A stretch of 64,000 nucleotides of DNA from Nitratireductor luteus (GCF_026162365.1 NZ_JAOANW010000007.1:62001-126000); one strand, 5' to 3'. Shown: positions 55,034-63,829, counted from the first letter of the stretch. The notes: generated by a model from the sequence alone, not told the origin. Translations and numbers: made by a program.

Positions 55034-56524
55034 ATGACACGACGACCGGAAGACAAGCGCGCCGCGACAGAACGCGGCGCGCCCGAAAACGCTCATAACC
55101 ACCATACGGTGGAGAAAATCGGCGGAACGTCGATGAGCCGCGCGCGCGAACTCATCGATACGATTCTCGTGGGTGAGCGCAGTGGCGGCGATCTCTACAG
55201 CCGCGTCTTTGTGGTCTCCGCCTTCGGCGGTATCACCGACAAGCTGCTCGAGCACAAGAAATCCGACGAACCCGGCGTCTACGCCCTGTTCGCGCAGGCC
55301 GACAACGAGCATGGCTGGATGGACGCGTTGTCCGATGTCAGCCGCGCCATGCGCGAAATCAACGCCGACATGTTCGAGGAAGCAGCCGACCGCCACGCCG
55401 CCGACGATTTCGTGCGCGAACGCGTCGAAGGCGCGCGCGGCTGCCTGATCGATCTGCAGCGCCTGTGCTCCTATGGTCATTTCCAGCTTGGCGAGCATAT
55501 GCAGACCATCCGCGAGATGCTCTCCGCGCTGGGCGAAGCGCATTCGGCCAACAACCTTGCGCTCCTCCTGCGCCGTGAAAGCGTCAATGCCCGCTTCGTG
55601 GACTTGACCGGCTGGCGCGACGAGACCCAGCCGAACCTCAATGAGCGCATCCACCGCGCCTTCGACGAAGTCGATCTGGACCGCGAACTGCCCATCGTCA
55701 CCGGCTATTCGCAATGTCGTGAGGGCCTGATGCGCGAGTTCGACCGCGGCTATTCGGAAGTGACCTTCGCCACCATAGCCGCGCTCACCGGCGCGCGCGA
55801 AGCGATCATCCACAAGGAGTTCCATCTTTCGAGCGCAGACCCGCGCCTTGTGGGGCCAGAGAATGTGCGCAAGATCGGCCGCACCAACTACGATGTCGCC
55901 GATCAGCTCTCCAATATGGGCATGGAGGCGATCCACCCCAAAGCGGCCAAGAAGCTGCGACAGGCGGGAGTGCCGCTGCGTGTCGCCAATGCGTTCGAGC
56001 CGCACGATCCCGGCACGCTGATCGACGCCGAGCCCGCAAGCGAGCCCGGCGTGGAAATGGTGACCGGCCTGCCCGTGACGAGCCTGGAATTGTTCGAGCA
56101 GGACATGGTCGGCGTGAAGGGCTACGACGCCTCGATCCTGGAAGTGCTGACGCGCCATCGCGTGCGCATCGTCTCGAAATCCTCCAACGCCAATTCGATC
56201 GTTCACCACGTCGAAGCGCCGCTGAAGGCGATCCGCCGGGTCGAGCGCGACCTTGGCGAGCGCTACCCCTCCGCCCGCATCAACGCGCGGCGTGCCGGGA
56301 TCGTCTCGATCATCGGACGCGACCTGAAGGGGCTGGGTGTCATGCTCGAGGGCCTGAAGGCGCTCGACGCAGCAGGGATAGAGCCCATCTCCGCACAGGA
56401 GACGGGCCGTGGCGTCGACGTCCAGTTCGTCGTGCGCAGCGAAGACCGCGAAGAGGCCGTCAAGACCCTGCATCGCAGCTTCATCGAAAAGGCAGAGGCG
56501 ACAAGGCTCAAAGAGGCCGCCTAG
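55034..56524 (+). CDS. ask: Ectoine-cluster aspartokinase
   Basis: Phosphorylates aspartate to feed ectoine synthesis (Ask_Ect type). 496 residues; the kinase N-terminus VEKIGGTSM (26-34) is the KFGGTS motif with Ile for Phe; ACT domains occupy the last 130 residues (SILEVLTRHRVRIVSKSSNAN, GVDVQFVVRSEDREEAV). ATG is 22 bases after the ectD stop. Forms the end of the ectABCD-ask operon. Confidence 0.94.
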   Translation: MTRRPEDKRAATERGAPENAHNHHTVEKIGGTSMSRARELIDTILVGERSGGDLYSRVFVVSAFGGITDKLLEHKKSDEPGVYALFAQADNEHGWMDALSDVSRAMREINADMFEEAADRHAADDFVRERVEGARGCLIDLQRLCSYGHFQLGEHMQTIREMLSALGEAHSANNLALLLRRESVNARFVDLTGWRDETQPNLNERIHRAFDEVDLDRELPIVTGYSQCREGLMREFDRGYSEVTFATIAALTGAREAIIHKEFHLSSADPRLVGPENVRKIGRTNYDVADQLSNMGMEAIHPKAAKKLRQAGVPLRVANAFEPHDPGTLIDAEPASEPGVEMVTGLPVTSLELFEQDMVGVKGYDASILEVLTRHRVRIVSKSSNANSIVHHVEAPLKAIRRVERDLGERYPSARINARRAGIVSIIGRDLKGLGVMLEGLKALDAAGIEPISAQETGRGVDVQFVVRSEDREEAVKTLHRSFIEKAEATRLKEAA

Positions 56525-57126
56525 AGCGGTTCAAGGAACCGCTTCGCCGTTTCGAGTTCGCTGGGCCGCACCTCATGGCCGCCTTCGTGCCATTCCACCT
56601 CCAGCGCGGCCCCGGCGCTTTCGAGATAGCTCACCAGCCGATGCGTCAGCACAGCGGGGCAGATGGGGTCGGTCCTGCCCGCCGTCAGCAGGAGCCGTGT
56701 TCCAATCGGACCGGCGATCTGCGGTTCGAACGGGATGAGAGGGTGCATGATCACCGCTGCGTCGAACAGCGCCGTCTCCTGAAATATGACCGAGGCCAGG
56801 ATGTTCGCCCCGTTGGAATAGCCCAGCCCGTAGACGCCGTCCGGCCGCTGTTGCTCCACGTGCGCTTTCACGAACCCGGCCATCTTGGCCGTGGCGCGGG
56901 CGAGGTCGTTCATGTCGTAGACGCCCTCGCCTGTGCGCTTGAAGAAGCGCGCGGCACCATGCTCGCTTATATCCCCACGCGGGGACACGATGCCCGCGCC
57001 CGGCATGACATCCTCGGCAAGGTCGAGAAGCTGCCGCTGGTCACCACCGGTGCCATGAAACAGGAACAGCAGCGGCTTGCCCGGCCCTGCCGGCTCCAGA
57101 ATGTGCTCGTAGGCCTGAATGCTCAT
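56521..57126 (-). CDS. Alpha/beta-hydrolase (carboxylesterase, YpfH-like), 201 aa
   Basis: Esterase-type hydrolase. Catalytic Ser104 in GYSNG, Asp153 (TAGRTDPI) and His184 (EGGHEV) form the triad; the oxyanion HGTGGDQ is at 24-30. The start overlaps the next gene by four bases, so it is coupled with the VOC dioxygenase gene upstream, a pairing often seen with quinone or aromatic detoxification genes. The substrate is not known. Confidence 0.88.
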   Translation of the reverse strand: MSIQAYEHILEPAGPGKPLLFLFHGTGGDQRQLLDLAEDVMPGAGIVSPRGDISEHGAARFFKRTGEGVYDMNDLARATAKMAGFVKAHVEQQRPDGVYGLGYSNGANILASVIFQETALFDAAVIMHPLIPFEPQIAGPIGTRLLLTAGRTDPICPAVLTHRLVSYLESAGAALEVEWHEGGHEVRPSELETAKRFLEPL

Positions 57127-58067
57127 ACGCTGCTCCCGATCTGTGGCAAATGGCTTTCAAGATAGGACCGCAAGTGCTGGTGCTGCTTCGGCAGCTGGAG
57201 CGCCTCGCCCAGATGCTCAAGCTCCTCGTCATTGGCGAAACCCGGCTCGTTCGTGGCGACCTCGAACAGCACGCCCCCGGGTGCGCGGAAATAGATCGAC
57301 AGAAAATAGTCGCGGTCGATGACCGGCGTAAGGCCGAAGCCCTGCTGCACCAGCGCCTCGCGCACGGCAAGCTGCGCCGTCTGGTTGGCCACGGCAAAGG
57401 CGATGTGGTGCACGGACCCGCCGCCCTGACGCGCCGGCGGCGCAGTGGGATCGGTGACGAGATCTATGAAGTTTGCGCCGTTACCGCCCTTGCGCACCAT
57501 GCGCTCAATCCCGTCTTCCACGCCCAGGGTCGAATAATCCATCAGTTCCAGCAGCGCGCGCGTGCCGCTGCTGTCGTGCAGGACAAGGCTTGCCGAGTGA
57601 AAGCCGCGGATTGCCGCGGATTCGGGAATTCGGTCGGTCGTCCACGGCTCCCGCTTGTCGTCCACCGTCTCTACGAGCGCGAAGCCGTCGCCGTCCTCAC
57701 CCTCGAAGGAAAGCCGGTTTTCGCCAAAACGCTCAAGGCGTTCGACGCCGGCCAGCTTGTTGTGCGCAAAATGCTCTTCCCAGAAGCCGAGGCTGCCTGC
57801 CGGCACCGAGAAGACGGTGGTGCCAACCTCGCCTGCGCCGCGCTTGCCGCGAATGATGTTGGGAAAGGGGAAATAGGTCATCACCGTGCCCGGCTGGCCG
57901 ATTTCGTTCGCATAGTAGAGATGATAAATGTCGGGCGCGTCGAAGTTGACGGTCTTCTTGACCCGCCGCAGACCCAGCGTATTGGTGAAGAACGCATCCG
58001 TCCTGCGTGCATCCTGCGCCATCGAGGTGATGTGGTGAATGCCTTCGATCTTGTCGAGCATGGTCAT
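57123..58067 (-). CDS. VOC-family ring-cleaving dioxygenase (MhqO-like), 314 aa
   Basis: Two vicinal-oxygen-chelate modules (about 1-145 and 150-280), with IHHITSMAQDARRTDAFFTNTLGLRRVK at the start and GSVHHIAFAVANQ in the second. Metal ligands His and Glu are in HHI and FEVA segments. MhqO-type enzymes act on hydroquinones or catechols. Start MTMLDKIEG follows GGGGAG; two other ATGs are close. Operon with the esterase. Confidence 0.85.
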   Translation of the reverse strand: MTMLDKIEGIHHITSMAQDARRTDAFFTNTLGLRRVKKTVNFDAPDIYHLYYANEIGQPGTVMTYFPFPNIIRGKRGAGEVGTTVFSVPAGSLGFWEEHFAHNKLAGVERLERFGENRLSFEGEDGDGFALVETVDDKREPWTTDRIPESAAIRGFHSASLVLHDSSGTRALLELMDYSTLGVEDGIERMVRKGGNGANFIDLVTDPTAPPARQGGGSVHHIAFAVANQTAQLAVREALVQQGFGLTPVIDRDYFLSIYFRAPGGVLFEVATNEPGFANDEELEHLGEALQLPKQHQHLRSYLESHLPQIGSSV

Positions 58068-58085
58068 ACTCCCCATAACATTCCG

Positions 58086-58174
58086 GCCAGGTTAAATCAC
58101 CTGGCGTCCGCATGACTGCGGAGAACAAAAGATGGAGCGTCGTCTATGCATCCCGATGGACGCCCGGCGCTCCA
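58086..58174 (+). repeat. Three-hairpin palindromic element (copy C), RIME-like
   Basis: Hairpins GCCAGGT-taaatc-ACCTGGC, TCCGCA-tgac-TGCGGA and TGGAGCG...CGCTCCA (with an inner GCATCC/GGACGC stem). The first two match copy A (24167) in stem length, loop length and spacing with different stem bases. The third is shared with copy B (52287). Confidence 0.65.
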
Positions 58175-58302
58175 GGTGCGTACCGGGGCATCGTGCCCGG
58201 TTTCCACCTTTAGATGGCGCAGCGCCGCCGCAGGAGGAAGACGTGTGTTCGGGACGCACTGTATCGCCTGCATAGACAGTGGCACAGCCGCATGACCGGA
58301 CG

Positions 58303-58333
58303 CAAAGAAAACCCGCGGCCTTGCAGCCGCGGG
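58303..58333 (-). terminator. Terminator of the PRC-barrel gene
   Basis: Minus strand: CCCGCGGC-TGCAAG-GCCGCGGG, then TTTTCTTT. It is 26 bases beyond the stop of the PRC-barrel gene. Confidence 0.85.
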
Positions 58334-58358
58334 GCTCATCGATCCAGACGCCGGTCTG

Positions 58359-59552
58359 TTACTCGGTTCTCAGCAGCATCTCGTCGCGCTGCTCAGCGTA
58401 GGTTGTCTCGTCATAGGCAGGCTGCGAGTCAAGCTGCTCCTTAGTGAACTCGGTGTAGAGGAAGAGATCGCCCCCTTCACCTGTCATAAAGACCAGCTTC
58501 TCCATGCTGATGGCGACTTCCTTCTCGCCAATTCCGAGAAAACCGCCGACATCGACGATGACAGCTTCGACTTCGCCCTCCGGCGTCAGCACCACGTCGC
58601 CGATCTCGCCGACACGCTCGTCATTGGCGCCGTAGACGGCGGTACCCATGAGGTTATCGGCGCGGAGCTGATCCGGAGTGGCTTCCTGCTGGCCCTGGCG
58701 GTCGATCGCAGCGGTCTGCGTGTCGTCCGCTGGCTGTTCGGTTGCGGCCATGTCGCCGGCCTGCTCCTGATCTTCAGCCGGTGCCGCAGCGGTCTGATCG
58801 GCAGGACGATCCTCGGCGCCATCCGCCGGCTGCTCGGTTGCGGCCATGTCGCCGGTCTGCTCTTGATCTTCAGCCGGTGCCGCAGCGGTCTGATCGGCAG
58901 GACGATCCTCGGCGCCATCCGCCGGCTGCTCGGTTGCGGCCATGTCGCCGGTCTGCTCTTGATCTTCAGCCGGTGCCGCAGCGGTCTGATCGGCAGGACG
59001 ATCCTCGGCGCCATCCGCTGGCTGCTCGGTTGCGGCCATGTCGCCGTCGGCCTGACCTTCAGCGTCAGCCTGGGGCGCCTTGGCCAGATCGTCCGCTGTC
59101 GCCGGCGTGGTCTCGGAGACATCGGCATCGGCGGGCATCGGCCTATAGGCCGACCGGTCGAATTCCTGCTGAGCCTTCAAAGCGTCGGCGGTCGTCTCGA
59201 CGACCAGCCAGCGGTCGCCGTCCATTTCCGCCCATTCGACCAGATCGTATTCGAGTGCAACTTCCTTCTCACCGATGCCGAGGAAGCCACCGACACCGAC
59301 CACGATGGCCCGAACGTTGCCGTCCTTGTCGAGTACGATGTCGTTGACCTTGCCAATATTCTCGGCGGAATCGCCGGTCCCGTTGTAGACGGACTTGCCT
59401 ATGATATTGGAGGCAAGATGGCCCTCGGCGCGAATGGTCATCTGGGTGGGCTCTTGCACGGTAGGGTCGACCGACGGTGTCGTAGTCTGCGCCACCGCAC
59501 CTGTCGCTATTAGCGTCGCGATGGCAGTGGTCGCCAAAAGATTGCGGATCAT
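58359..59552 (-). CDS. Exported PRC-barrel protein with internal tandem repeats, 397 aa
   Basis: Signal peptide MIRNLLATTAIATLIATGAVAQ (cut after residue 21). Two PRC-barrel domains, about 45-130 and 300-380, both containing GGFLGIGEKEVA. Between them three full 32-residue repeats (GDMAATEQPADGAEDRPADQ...) and a partial one, rich in Ala, Glu, Asp and Gln. A perfect EcfG-type promoter precedes the gene and a strong terminator follows it. PRC-barrel proteins of this group are often abundant under stress; exact function unknown. Confidence 0.85.
   Translation of the reverse strand: MIRNLLATTAIATLIATGAVAQTTTPSVDPTVQEPTQMTIRAEGHLASNIIGKSVYNGTGDSAENIGKVNDIVLDKDGNVRAIVVGVGGFLGIGEKEVALEYDLVEWAEMDGDRWLVVETTADALKAQQEFDRSAYRPMPADADVSETTPATADDLAKAPQADAEGQADGDMAATEQPADGAEDRPADQTAAAPAEDQEQTGDMAATEQPADGAEDRPADQTAAAPAEDQEQTGDMAATEQPADGAEDRPADQTAAAPAEDQEQAGDMAATEQPADDTQTAAIDRQGQQEATPDQLRADNLMGTAVYGANDERVGEIGDVVLTPEGEVEAVIVDVGGFLGIGEKEVAISMEKLVFMTGEGGDLFLYTEFTKEQLDSQPAYDETTYAEQRDEMLLRTE
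58741..59028. repeat. Three 96-bp in-frame tandem repeats
   Basis: GTTGCGGCCATGTCGCC begins at 58741, 58837, 58933 and again at 59029 (partial), each 96 bases apart. The copies are almost identical on DNA level, so they are recent duplications, and 96 is a multiple of three, which keeps the reading frame of the PRC-barrel protein. Confidence 0.9.
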
Positions 59553-59644
59553 GATATGCTCTCCATGTGCAGTGTTTCTGTACGGGCCGCGCATCCGGCC
59601 GAACCTGCCAGGGAAGATCGGATGTGCGGCCATCACTCCGCTAC

Positions 59645-59669
59645 AACGCCGAGCGCAGCGAACGGTTCC
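59645..59669 (-). promoter_or_regulatory. EcfG-type promoter of PRC-barrel gene
   Basis: On the minus strand GGAAC-N16-CGTT, an exact match to the sigma-EcfG consensus (GGAAC-N16/17-CGTT). It lies about 95 bases before the ATG at 59552. Expression by the general stress response sigma is therefore expected, and the ecfG gene itself is 2.5 kb away. Confidence 0.8.
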
Positions 59670-59768
59670 TCGGGCAGGATATGCCGCGCCGGGCAAGGTT
59701 TTTCGCCGTGATGGAACCTGATCGGCATGACGGGAATTCACCGTTGCCCGAAATCCGGAAAAGACCGT

Positions 59769-60668
59769 ATGAAGATCTTGGCTGTGCTCAACCGGAGCGG
59801 CGGAACCTTGGCTACGATGGATATCGATGCCTTTTCCGCTTCGCTTGCCGAACGATTCAAGAAGGCAGGCCATGAAATCGACGTCCGCGTCGTTCCCGGT
59901 AAGGAAATAGCCGATGCGATTGGCGATGCGGCGGGCGACGCTGATATCGAGGCGGTTCTGGTCGGCGGCGGCGACGGGACGGTTTCGCTGGCGGCGGGCA
60001 TGTTGGCCGAGAGCGAGAAGGCGCTCGCAATCCTGCCGGCCGGTACCATGAACCTCTTTGCCCGCAGTCTCGGAATCCCTCTCGACCTCAATAAAGCAGT
60101 CGAAGCGCTGGCACACGGCAGGATACGCCGCGTCGACGTGGCGCGCGTCAACGGCGCACCCTTCGTCCACCAGTTGTCGATCGGAATGCACCCGCAGCTT
60201 ATCAGGCTACGCTCCCGGTTGAGCTTCCGCGGTCGTCTGGGCAAGATCGCCGCATCGGCGCGGGCAGCACTGACAACCTTCTTGCGGCCGCACAATCTGC
60301 GCGTCCGCATCGAGATGGCGGAAGGAGAGCTGCACCTGACGACGTCGGGCATCGCGGTTACAAACAATCTCTACGGGGAAGGCCACTTGCCCTATACGGA
60401 CACGCCGGATGGCGGCTTGCTCGGCCTCTATGTGATGCGCGCCCAGCGGCGCTGGGATCTTCTCGTCTTTTTCGCCAACATGGCCATCGGCCGATGGCGG
60501 CGAAACGAGCAGGTGGATATCCATCAGACGCGGGAAGCGCGCATCTTCATCCTCGATCCGCACCCGCGCCACAAGCTTTCCATGGATGGGGAGTTGTATC
60601 CCCTCCCCGACCAGCTTCACCTGCGCCAGCATCCGAAGGCGCTGTCGGTTCTAGTCCCGACGGCGTGA
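59769..60668 (+). CDS. Diacylglycerol/lipid-kinase family protein, 299 aa
   Basis: The kinase motif GGGDGT is at 67-72, the second LPAGTMNLFARSLGIP follows, and the C-terminal lid contains VTNNLYGEGHLPYTDTPDGG. The family phosphorylates diacylglycerol or related lipids. Start MKILAVLNRSGG at 59769 is chosen by homology; the open frame begins earlier. Lone gene on the plus strand; substrate not determined. Confidence 0.88.
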   Translation: MKILAVLNRSGGTLATMDIDAFSASLAERFKKAGHEIDVRVVPGKEIADAIGDAAGDADIEAVLVGGGDGTVSLAAGMLAESEKALAILPAGTMNLFARSLGIPLDLNKAVEALAHGRIRRVDVARVNGAPFVHQLSIGMHPQLIRLRSRLSFRGRLGKIAASARAALTTFLRPHNLRVRIEMAEGELHLTTSGIAVTNNLYGEGHLPYTDTPDGGLLGLYVMRAQRRWDLLVFFANMAIGRWRRNEQVDIHQTREARIFILDPHPRHKLSMDGELYPLPDQLHLRQHPKALSVLVPTA

Positions 60669-60759
60669 ACCGCCTCGCGACGGCAGCAGCCTGCCGTGAT
60701 TGGTATCCTTGCCGCCGCCGCATCGCTCCCGGTTTCCGCCCGAGGGACGGCGCAATCCC

Positions 60760-61515
60760 TTACAGGAACGGCCGTTCGGCAGGTACCTCGTCATCCCATT
60801 GCGCCAGGCGGGCAAGCCCCTTCAAATCGAGGATCCTGCAGCCACCGTCGCTCCATGTCAGCAATTTCCGCTCCGCCAGCTTGCGGATCATCTTGTTCGT
60901 GTGGACGAGGGAAAGTCCGAGAGTGTCGGCCACGTGCTGCTGGGTCAATGTGATGTCGACCGCATTGCGGACCGTGAGACCGCAGGCGGCGGAGCGACTC
61001 CACAGGAAGACGACGAGATAGGCGATCTTCTCCTGAGCAGTGCGCCGCCCGACGGTCAGAAGGTTATCATCGAGCATGCACTCCTCGCGCGAGGCGATCC
61101 AGGTCACGTCGTAGGCCAGTTCCGGACTCTTCGTGAAAAGCCCAAAAAGCTCGGCGCGTTCGAAAACGCACAGGACCATCTGCGACAGGGCTTCCACCGA
61201 GTGTTGCATCTCGCCCATCAGGCTGCCCTGCAGCCCGACTATGTCTCCGGGCATCGCATAATTGACGATCTGACGGCGACCGTCCCGCATCATCTTGTAG
61301 CGGAATGCCCACCCGGAAAGCACCGTATAAAGATGCGGGGTGTGCGCTCCCTCCTGAAGGATGGCAGCTCCCTTGTCGATGATGAGCTCGCCGCGCTTGA
61401 AACTCCTCATGAACGCCAGCTCGTCCTCGCTGAAGTCCCGGAACTCCTGCCGTTTCCGCAGCGGGCAGGCATCGCAGGTGATCTGCTGGCGAGGCCGGTG
61501 GTTAATCGCGTCCAA
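60760..61515 (-). CDS. Crp/Fnr-family transcriptional regulator, 251 aa
   Basis: Cyclic-nucleotide-binding-like domain (about 30-150) and winged helix near 185-230 (TLTQQHVADTLGLSLVHTNKMIRKL). The N-terminal CDAC (residues 14-17) recalls FNR-type cysteines but only two are present, so an iron-sulfur cluster is unlikely. No target genes are visible. It is divergent from a response regulator gene. Confidence 0.85.
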   Translation of the reverse strand: MDAINHRPRQQITCDACPLRKRQEFRDFSEDELAFMRSFKRGELIIDKGAAILQEGAHTPHLYTVLSGWAFRYKMMRDGRRQIVNYAMPGDIVGLQGSLMGEMQHSVEALSQMVLCVFERAELFGLFTKSPELAYDVTWIASREECMLDDNLLTVGRRTAQEKIAYLVVFLWSRSAACGLTVRNAVDITLTQQHVADTLGLSLVHTNKMIRKLAERKLLTWSDGGCRILDLKGLARLAQWDDEVPAERPFL

Positions 61516-61575
61516 GGGCGGTCCCCCATGTCGTCCCGGACACTCGCGAGCGGGTGTGCGCTATGTCATTTTTAA

Positions 61576-62040
61576 ATGACAGTACTCCGGATTGGTGAGA
61601 CATGTACACGCGCAACGGTGATAGCATCTTCATTTCGGGGTTCTCGGTTGAAGCAGAAATTGTTGGACGGCCTGCGGATCATGCTGGTCGAAGAGGAAGC
61701 CCTTATCGCCATGGATATGGAGCAGCTTTGCTACGACCATGGTGCTGCCCGGGTCACGTCATTCGGCACGCTCTCCGATGCCGCCGCACATGCGGCCTCG
61801 GCGCCGGTCGACGCCGCCATTCTCGACATCAGACTGCAGGGGCAATGGGCAACCGAGCTCGGTCATACGCTCGCGGCCCGTCGGGTTCCCTTCATTTTCG
61901 CGACGAGCTATACGGACGCCGAACCGATCTTCAGTGAATTCCCGGGGACGGCTATCGTCCCCAAGCCATATTCGGACACAGAACTCCTGCAGGCCCTTGT
62001 GCAAGCGGCGAGCTCGCTCCGGTCACGCGAGAGCAGCTGA
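61576..62040 (+). CDS. Receiver-only response regulator, 154 aa
   Basis: Phospho-acceptor Asp84 (AAILDIRLQG) and Lys130 (VPKPYS); the first acidic site is EEE (39-41), a variant of the usual Asp pair. The receiver begins at about residue 32 (LRIMLVEEEALIAMDM), so the start may be later: a TTG at 61648 is possible. It lies between crp and ecfG, suggesting a part in the stress-signalling phosphorelay. It overlaps the ecfG end by 18 bases on the opposite strand. Confidence 0.8.
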   Translation: MTVLRIGETCTRATVIASSFRGSRLKQKLLDGLRIMLVEEEALIAMDMEQLCYDHGAARVTSFGTLSDAAAHAASAPVDAAILDIRLQGQWATELGHTLAARRVPFIFATSYTDAEPIFSEFPGTAIVPKPYSDTELLQALVQAASSLRSRESS

Positions 62041-62574
62041 ATTTGTGACCTGGGTGCTTATGGCATCCGGCCCGAAATCGCCCTCGCCTTCGATGGCCAG
62101 GATTTCCTGAAGGCGCGCCCGGGCCCGGCTGACACGGCTCTTGATGGTGCCCACGGCGCAGCCGCAGATCTCTGCGGCTTCCTCGTAGGAAAAGCCCGAG
62201 GCGCCGATCAGGATGATCGCCTCGCGCTGATCTTCCGGCAGAAGCGCGAGTGCCTTGCGAAAGTCGGCCAGATCCGACGAACCGTCCTGACTTGGATGGA
62301 CGGACAGACGTGCGGTCATGCTTCCGTCGACATCCTCGACCTCACGTTTGCGCTTGCGCATTTGCGAGTAGAACTCGTTGCGAAGTATCGTGAAAAGCCA
62401 AGCCTTCAGATTGGTACCCGGCTGAAAGCTTGCCTGCTTGTCCCACGCCTTCACAAGCGTTTCCTGGACGAGATCGTCGGCCCGGTCGGCATTCTTCGAC
62501 AGTGAAACGGCGAATGCCCGCAATGTGGGGACCGCTTCCAGCAAACCCTCTCGAAACCCGTTAGCCGCCGCCAT
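62023..62574 (-). CDS. ecfG: General stress response sigma factor EcfG
   Basis: ECF sigma factor of the EcfG group (183 residues): region 2 with DLVQETLVKAWDKQASF and region 4 with LPEDQREAIILIGASGFSYEEAAEICGCAVGTIKSRVSRARARL (quoted by its key parts, about 113-156). It directs RNA polymerase to GGAAC-N16-CGTT promoters under osmotic, heat or oxidative stress. Located next to nepR and opposite phyR. The stop of nepR is three bases from the start. Confidence 0.94.
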   Translation of the reverse strand: MAAANGFREGLLEAVPTLRAFAVSLSKNADRADDLVQETLVKAWDKQASFQPGTNLKAWLFTILRNEFYSQMRKRKREVEDVDGSMTARLSVHPSQDGSSDLADFRKALALLPEDQREAIILIGASGFSYEEAAEICGCAVGTIKSRVSRARARLQEILAIEGEGDFGPDAISTQVTNSAALA

Positions 62575-62577
62575 GCA

Positions 62578-62784
62578 CTAATCCTTTTCAGTCGTTGAGG
62601 ACGGACCTTCACGTTCCTCGAGCTGACTGAGCAGACTGGTGAAGCGGTCGGGGATCTTTTCGGAGACGATGTCGTCGTAATATTGCTTCAGCTTGCGCGC
62701 TATTTCGCTATTTGCGCCAAGCGGATCCGTTCCGTTTTGCCGCTTCCGCGCATCCCGGATGGTTTCGAACTTTCTGTGTTCCAT
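62578..62784 (-). CDS. nepR: Anti-sigma factor NepR
   Basis: 68-residue NepR-type protein that sequesters EcfG and is titrated by PhyR-phosphate. MEHRKFETIRDARKRQNG then IARKLKQYYDDIVSEKIPDRFTSLLSQLEE carries the core motif (QYYDDIVSEKIPDRF) of the family. It precedes ecfG with a three-base gap. The start at 62784 is chosen by family length; the frame is open further. Confidence 0.93.
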   Translation of the reverse strand: MEHRKFETIRDARKRQNGTDPLGANSEIARKLKQYYDDIVSEKIPDRFTSLLSQLEEREGPSSTTEKD

Positions 62785-62871
62785 CTTTTTGTCTTTGCCC
62801 GCTTCAGACCCCAATTGTCTCACCAATCTTTTACCCGATGCCCGCGGTTCGCAGGCATCAATTCGGTATTC

Positions 62872-62897
62872 AACTGCCGCAATATAAAAAAGGTTCC
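62872..62897 (-). promoter_or_regulatory. Probable EcfG-type promoter of nepR-ecfG
   Basis: Minus strand GGAAC, 17 bases, AGTT (consensus CGTT). It would give the auto-regulated nepR-ecfG transcript. The minus-ten is one base off. It is divergent from and only ten bases apart from the phyR promoter. Confidence 0.6.
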
Positions 62898-62905
62898 ATC
62901 GTGCC

Positions 62906-62930
62906 GGAACCTTTTTTGGCAAAAGGCGTT
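62906..62930 (+). promoter_or_regulatory. EcfG-type promoter of phyR
   Basis: GGAAC (62906-62910), 16 bases, CGTT (62927-62930), an exact consensus match about 75 bases before the phyR start. The GGTTCC and GGAACC halves of the two divergent promoters form an inverted repeat. Confidence 0.8.
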
Positions 62931-63004
62931 ATCCGTGGTCCTTGGGATGACCCGGCTATTGTTTATAAGAATGCAACTTCGATTGATCGAGGGAGACTAT
63001 AGAA

Positions 63005-63802
63005 GTGAGTTTGTCAGCGAGAATTGCCCCCCAGCTTCCATATCTGCGCCGGTTCTCGCGTGCAGTTTCCGGCTCCCAGGCCAGTGGTGATGCACTGGTG
63101 GCGGCAACGTTGGAGGCGTTGATCGCCGATACGTCGATTTTTCCCAGAGCGTCGGACGATCGTATCGCGCTTTTCAAGCTGTTCGCAAAGATGTTCGGCG
63201 CGCTTGACGTTCGCGTGCCGGAGTCCGTGCCCACCGCGGCGTGGGAACAACGTGCGATAACAAATCTGTCCACACTGGCGCCGCTTCCTCGCCAGGCATT
63301 CCTCCTTGTCGCCGTAGAGGGGTTCGACCAGACACAAGCTGCCGAAATCCTGGACATCGACAGCGACCGGCTGAACGGCCTCCTGCAAGAGGCGAGCGAC
63401 GAGATTTCGCGCCAGGTGGCGACCGATATCATGATCATTGAGGACGAGCCGCTGATCGCCATGGACATCGAGGAGATGGTCGAAAGCCTGGGTCACCGGG
63501 TGGTCGGCACCGCGCGCACCCATGGGGAAGCGACCAGGCTCTTCAACAAGACTAACCCGCACATGATCCTGGCCGACATACAGCTTGCCGATGGGAGCTC
63601 CGGCATCGACGCCGTCAACGAGATCCTCAAGTCGCACCCTGTACCCGTGATCTTCATCACCGCGTTTCCCGAACGCCTGTTGACGGGCGAACGCCCGGAG
63701 CCGGCATTCCTCGTGACCAAGCCGTTCAACCCGGACATGGTCAAGGCGCTCATCAGCCAGGCGCTCTTCTTCGACAGCCAGGCACGCAGTTCGGCGGCCT
63801 GA
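63005..63802 (+). CDS. phyR: Stress response regulator PhyR
   Basis: 265 residues: an N-terminal EcfG-like (sigma-mimic) domain (about 8-135), and a C-terminal receiver domain with Asp191 (MILADIQLADG) and Lys239 (VTKPF). On phosphorylation it binds NepR, freeing EcfG. It starts with GTG at 63005 preceded by GGGAGACTATAGAA. Its own sensor kinase is not in the window, unless it begins at the right end. Confidence 0.95.
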   Translation: MSLSARIAPQLPYLRRFSRAVSGSQASGDALVAATLEALIADTSIFPRASDDRIALFKLFAKMFGALDVRVPESVPTAAWEQRAITNLSTLAPLPRQAFLLVAVEGFDQTQAAEILDIDSDRLNGLLQEASDEISRQVATDIMIIEDEPLIAMDIEEMVESLGHRVVGTARTHGEATRLFNKTNPHMILADIQLADGSSGIDAVNEILKSHPVPVIFITAFPERLLTGERPEPAFLVTKPFNPDMVKALISQALFFDSQARSSAA

Positions 63803-63829
63803 CGACGCCTCTTCGCCTCCGTCACCCCA

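Noticed and set aside
54914..56473. 519-residue open frame antisense to the aspartokinase gene
   Set aside because: GC-rich coding DNA gives long open frames on the opposite strand. The sense protein has clear family motifs and the antisense peptide has none.
58741..59044. CRISPR-like array
   Set aside because: The 96-bp units are adjacent without spacers, are in frame in a gene, and no cas genes are present.
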